8,061 nt of DNA from Dehalococcoidia bacterium (lineage in GTDB: Bacteria > Chloroflexota > Dehalococcoidia > E44-bin15). Position numbers and translations under genes: made by a program. Positions 5,879 to 8,061 of the stretch are shown piece after piece. Position 1 is the stretch's first letter. The number at the start of each line of letters is the position of its first letter. Below the pieces are notes generated by a model. That model searched no databases, was not told the origin of the DNA, and worked only from the letters and a program-made list of their open reading frames with translations. The stretch is from the NCBI GenBank assembly GCA_004377275.1, contig SOIC01000060.1, forward strand, positions 1 through 8,061. The letters are read 5' to 3'.

Positions 5879-6853
5879 GTGGATCGATTTACTCTGGAGC
5901 GCTATCGCGGATGTCTGGTAGGGCTTGCCGTGGGCGATGCCCTGGGAGCCCCCGTGGAGGGGATGGGGCGGGAGGAGATCGCGCGGCGATACGGTCGGGT
6001 GAGGGAGCTTTTTAGCGGGGGTTGGCTGGGGCTGGGAGCCGGGGAGTGGACCGATGACACGGCGATGATGCTCTGCATCGCCCGTAGCATCGTGGAAAAG
6101 GGGCGCTTTGACCCTGAGGATATCGCCCTAAAATTTCTCGGCTGGTTTCGGGCCGGGGCTTTGGGGATCGGGCGCACTACCTGGGTCGCCCTTGAGGCAT
6201 TGCGTGGCGGCGCCTCCTGGCAGGATGCGGGGCGGATCGCCCACCAGAGGCTGGGAGGACTCTCCGCGGGCAATGGCAGTATCATGCGCTGCGCCCCCAT
6301 CGCTCTCCTCGATGCCAAAAACCACGAGAGGTTGATAAAAGAGAGCATCGATAGCTCCCTGATCACCCATTGGGACCCCAGGGCTTGCTGGGGGGCGGTG
6401 GCACTAAACCTGGCGATCACCCAACTACTTTATAGAGATAAAGCTACCCTTATTGACAAGGTCGTAACCAAAATTAAACAACCCGATGTTAGAGGGGCGC
6501 TGGAGAAGGTCGAAAAAATGAGGATGGCGGACCTGGTGCCCTCGGGCTTTGTCCTGGACACCCTTCAGGCTGCCCTCTGGTGCTTCTTGAATACCTCCTC
6601 CTTTGAGGATGCCCTGGTATCTGCGGTGAACCTGGGGGGCGATACCGATACCATCGGGGCGGTATGTGGCGCTCTCTCCGGAGCCTGGTATGGTCTGGAG
6701 AAGATACCCTCAAGGTGGCAGCAGCCGCTGGCGGGAAGGCTGGAGGTCATCGAGCTGGCTACTAAGATTTATGAGCTAGCGCAATCTACATCTTCAGCTC
6801 GCGGAGCCTCTGGGAAAAGCGAATCAGGTCATCGCGCAGAATCATCCCGATAA
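5879..6853 (+). CDS. ADP-ribosylglycohydrolase (DraG/ARH family)
   Basis: The family removes ADP-ribose from modified proteins or other acceptors using a dinuclear Mg/Mn site. From the GTG start the product is 324 residues (329 from TTG at 5864), a normal family length. Hallmarks in GTG numbering are GLAVGDALGAPVEG (15-28), the metal-binding TDD in EWTDDTAMM (56-64), GNGSIMRCAP (131-140), THWDPRACWGA (163-173) and the second metal motif GGDTDTIGAVCGA (253-265). All expected acidic metal ligands are present, so an active enzyme is likely. No ADP-ribosyltransferase, macrodomain or nitrogenase gene is nearby, so a DraG role in nitrogen fixation is not supported. The last 22 codons, rich in Ser, Gly and Arg, lie on the antisense strand of the M50 gene and look like read-through beyond the natural family end. 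Confidence 0.9.
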   Translation: MDRFTLERYRGCLVGLAVGDALGAPVEGMGREEIARRYGRVRELFSGGWLGLGAGEWTDDTAMMLCIARSIVEKGRFDPEDIALKFLGWFRAGALGIGRTTWVALEALRGGASWQDAGRIAHQRLGGLSAGNGSIMRCAPIALLDAKNHERLIKESIDSSLITHWDPRACWGAVALNLAITQLLYRDKATLIDKVVTKIKQPDVRGALEKVEKMRMADLVPSGFVLDTLQAALWCFLNTSSFEDALVSAVNLGGDTDTIGAVCGALSGAWYGLEKIPSRWQQPLAGRLEVIELATKIYELAQSTSSARGASGKSESGHRAESSR

Positions 6854-7898
6854 GCCTACCCTCCCTGACCACAGCCACCAGTTCCAGATTCTCCTCATCC
6901 ATTCTCTCGAGGATGCTGAGGGCCTCATCGGAAGGCTGCACCATTTTCAGACTTTCCACAGGGGTCATAGCCTGCCCGGTGGTGGTGAGGTCCCAGTACT
7001 CCCGGGGCACCTTCTTGACCTGTTGCATGGTAAGTGACCCGACCACCCTATCTCCATCGGTAACCAGGAAGCACTGGCTTGAGGTGGTGAGCAGCGTCCC
7101 ATTTACCAGTTCCCTGATGGTGAGGTGGCGCGGAACGCGGGGAAAATCTCTGGTCATCACTTCTTGAGCGGTGAACCCCTTTAGGGATTCGCGCAGCGTG
7201 CTCTGGCGGTAGGTCATGCGGGCGGCGCTGTGGAGGAAAAACCCGAGGAAGATGAACCACAGGCCGTCGAGCCCGCCCAGTATGAGCAGGATGAAAAAGC
7301 CCCCGATAATAAATAGATATGAAACCCCGTACCCCGCCATCGTGGCAATTCGTGTTGCTCGCATATAGTTTCCCGTGACCAGCCAGATGATGGAGCGCAG
7401 CACCCTGCCGCCATCGAGGGGGAAGCCGGGTATCATGTTGAAGACGGCGAGGATACCATTGATGAAGGCAAGCCACCCGGTTAAGGCTGCCACATACTCG
7501 TTTCCGCTACTTAACCGGGAAATGCCATAGAATATACCGGCGAGCGCTATGCTACACAGTGGCCCGGCGGCAGCCATTCTTAGCTCGCTGGTGGGGTGAG
7601 AGGCCTCTTTTCCGATGTGAGCAATGCCACCGAAAAAGAAAAGGGTGATGCTCTTTGCCGGGATGCCCTCCCTCCTGCCCACCAGGCTATGAGCCAGCTC
7701 ATGGGCCAGAACCGAGGCGAAGAAGATCAGGCTGGTGGCGATGCCCACCATCCAATAATAGGCTGTAGACCAGTCATAGCCGCTGGGAAAAACGGATAAG
7801 GAGAGGAGCACCGTGATAAAGATAAAGATGAGAAACCAGCTATAGTCCAGCCGGAAGGGGATGCCGAAGATCTTGCCCAGTTGAATCGATTTACCCAC
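6786..7898 (-). CDS. M50 (site-2-type) membrane metalloprotease with two CBS domains
   Basis: This is an intramembrane zinc protease of the S2P/SpoIVFB-like group with C-terminal CBS domains. The 370 residues give about six membrane segments (roughly 18-38, 47-73, 108-129, 136-158, 189-209, 213-226). The catalytic HELAH (66-70) is in segment two, and the third zinc ligand is in NMIPGFPLDGGR (154-165, Asp162). Two CBS domains follow (about 242-295 and 307-361), which in relatives bind adenine nucleotides and tune activity. The start is GTG at 7896-7898; AAGGA lies only about 2 nt upstream, unusually close, but the reading frame offers no other convincing start. The gene stands alone, with its own promoter candidate, and converges on the glycohydrolase gene with 68 bp overlap. 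No anti-sigma factor or other obvious substrate is adjacent. Confidence 0.92.
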   Translation of the reverse strand: MGKSIQLGKIFGIPFRLDYSWFLIFIFITVLLSLSVFPSGYDWSTAYYWMVGIATSLIFFASVLAHELAHSLVGRREGIPAKSITLFFFGGIAHIGKEASHPTSELRMAAAGPLCSIALAGIFYGISRLSSGNEYVAALTGWLAFINGILAVFNMIPGFPLDGGRVLRSIIWLVTGNYMRATRIATMAGYGVSYLFIIGGFFILLILGGLDGLWFIFLGFFLHSAARMTYRQSTLRESLKGFTAQEVMTRDFPRVPRHLTIRELVNGTLLTTSSQCFLVTDGDRVVGSLTMQQVKKVPREYWDLTTTGQAMTPVESLKMVQPSDEALSILERMDEENLELVAVVREGRLIGMILRDDLIRFSQRLRELKM

Positions 7899-7912
7899 GT
7901 TCCTTAATTCAC

Positions 7913-7939
7913 ATTACAGCAACGGTTAGGGAGTGTCAA
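7913..7939 (-). promoter_or_regulatory. Candidate promoter of the M50 protease gene
   Basis: On the minus strand a perfect TTGACA (7934-7939) and TGTAAT (7913-7918, 5 of 6 to TATAAT) are 15 nt apart, slightly short; a TGC just before the -10 gives an extended -10. Transcription would start near 7906, leaving a very short leader. Confidence 0.5.
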
Positions 7940-7956
7940 TGAGCTTTACTAAGCAA

Positions 7957-8007
7957 TCGCCTTGAAATTAGAGGTCGGCTTCCTGTAGAGGAGTATCTTG
8001 GACGAAA
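7957..8007. repeat. Diverged direct repeat, copy B
   Basis: This is the partner of 5709-5759 (22 of 25 identical over the first 25 bases, weaker after). It lies 59-109 bp upstream of the M50 start, the same side and orientation as copy A relative to the M20 gene. Confidence 0.55.
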
Positions 8008-8033
8008 AAGTGTCAATTTTCTGTATTCGTCCA
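7999..8033. repeat. Inverted repeat TGGACGAA / TTCGTCCA
   Basis: Perfect 8-bp arms at 7999-8006 and 8026-8033 enclose 19 nt containing TTGACA on the minus strand (8011-8016). It could be a protein-binding site or a weak hairpin. No gene can be seen between it and the right edge. Confidence 0.4.
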
Positions 8034-8061
8034 GTACATTAGTGAAACGTCACCGTTCGCC

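Noticed and set aside
5701..6015. Plus-strand open frame covering the divergent control region
   Set aside because: It starts at a TTG without a ribosome site, contains two promoters and runs into the glycohydrolase gene in another frame. The repeat copies at 5709 and 7957 could be read in one frame as similar short peptides, but copy B has no start codon.
1..8061. CRISPR array, tRNA or rRNA genes, complete insertion sequence, toxin-antitoxin pair
   Set aside because: No regularly spaced repeats, cloverleaf-like segments, transposase or paired small genes were seen on either strand.

Overview
The window is about 57% GC by eye and encodes ordinary bacterial housekeeping and metabolic proteins. 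Three features together suggest an anaerobic bacterium, most plausibly a Chloroflexota/Dehalococcoidia-type lineage: a Thr-Pro repeat surface protein, an oxygen-sensitive 2-hydroxyacyl-CoA dehydratase-type activase, and frequent TTG/GTG starts. This placement is inference; no rRNA or marker gene is present.

Layout. 1-249 (minus): N-terminal part of an exported or membrane-anchored protein with a Thr-Pro repeat tail, running off the left edge. 250-851: gene-poor stretch with a promoter for that protein, some inverted repeats, an AT-rich part, and a clear REPIN-like pair of inverted hairpin repeats at 724-786. 852-1223 (minus): small helix-turn-helix/coiled-coil DNA-binding protein with its own strong promoter and a possible operator.

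1290-5674 (all minus): a compact operon in the order M20 amidohydrolase, BadF/HgdC-type activase, plsX, trxA, trxB. Gaps are a 14-bp overlap, then 1, 15 and 21 bp, so co-transcription and translational coupling are likely. It combines phospholipid precursor synthesis (PlsX), a complete thioredoxin/thioredoxin reductase pair, and an iron-sulfur activase whose dehydratase partner is not in the window.

5675-5878 is a divergent control region with a near-consensus promoter for the plus-strand ADP-ribosylglycohydrolase gene (5879-6853) and a weaker one for the M20 operon. The glycohydrolase gene converges on, and overlaps by 68 bp, a minus-strand site-2-type M50 metalloprotease with two CBS domains (6786-7898). 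The promoter regions upstream of the M20 and M50 genes share a diverged repeat of about 51 bp and a second short motif.

I do not see a complete new defence or mobile system. The strongest non-genic signals are the REPIN with compensatory base changes, the operator-like arrangement ahead of the helix-turn-helix gene, and the repeat shared between two control regions.
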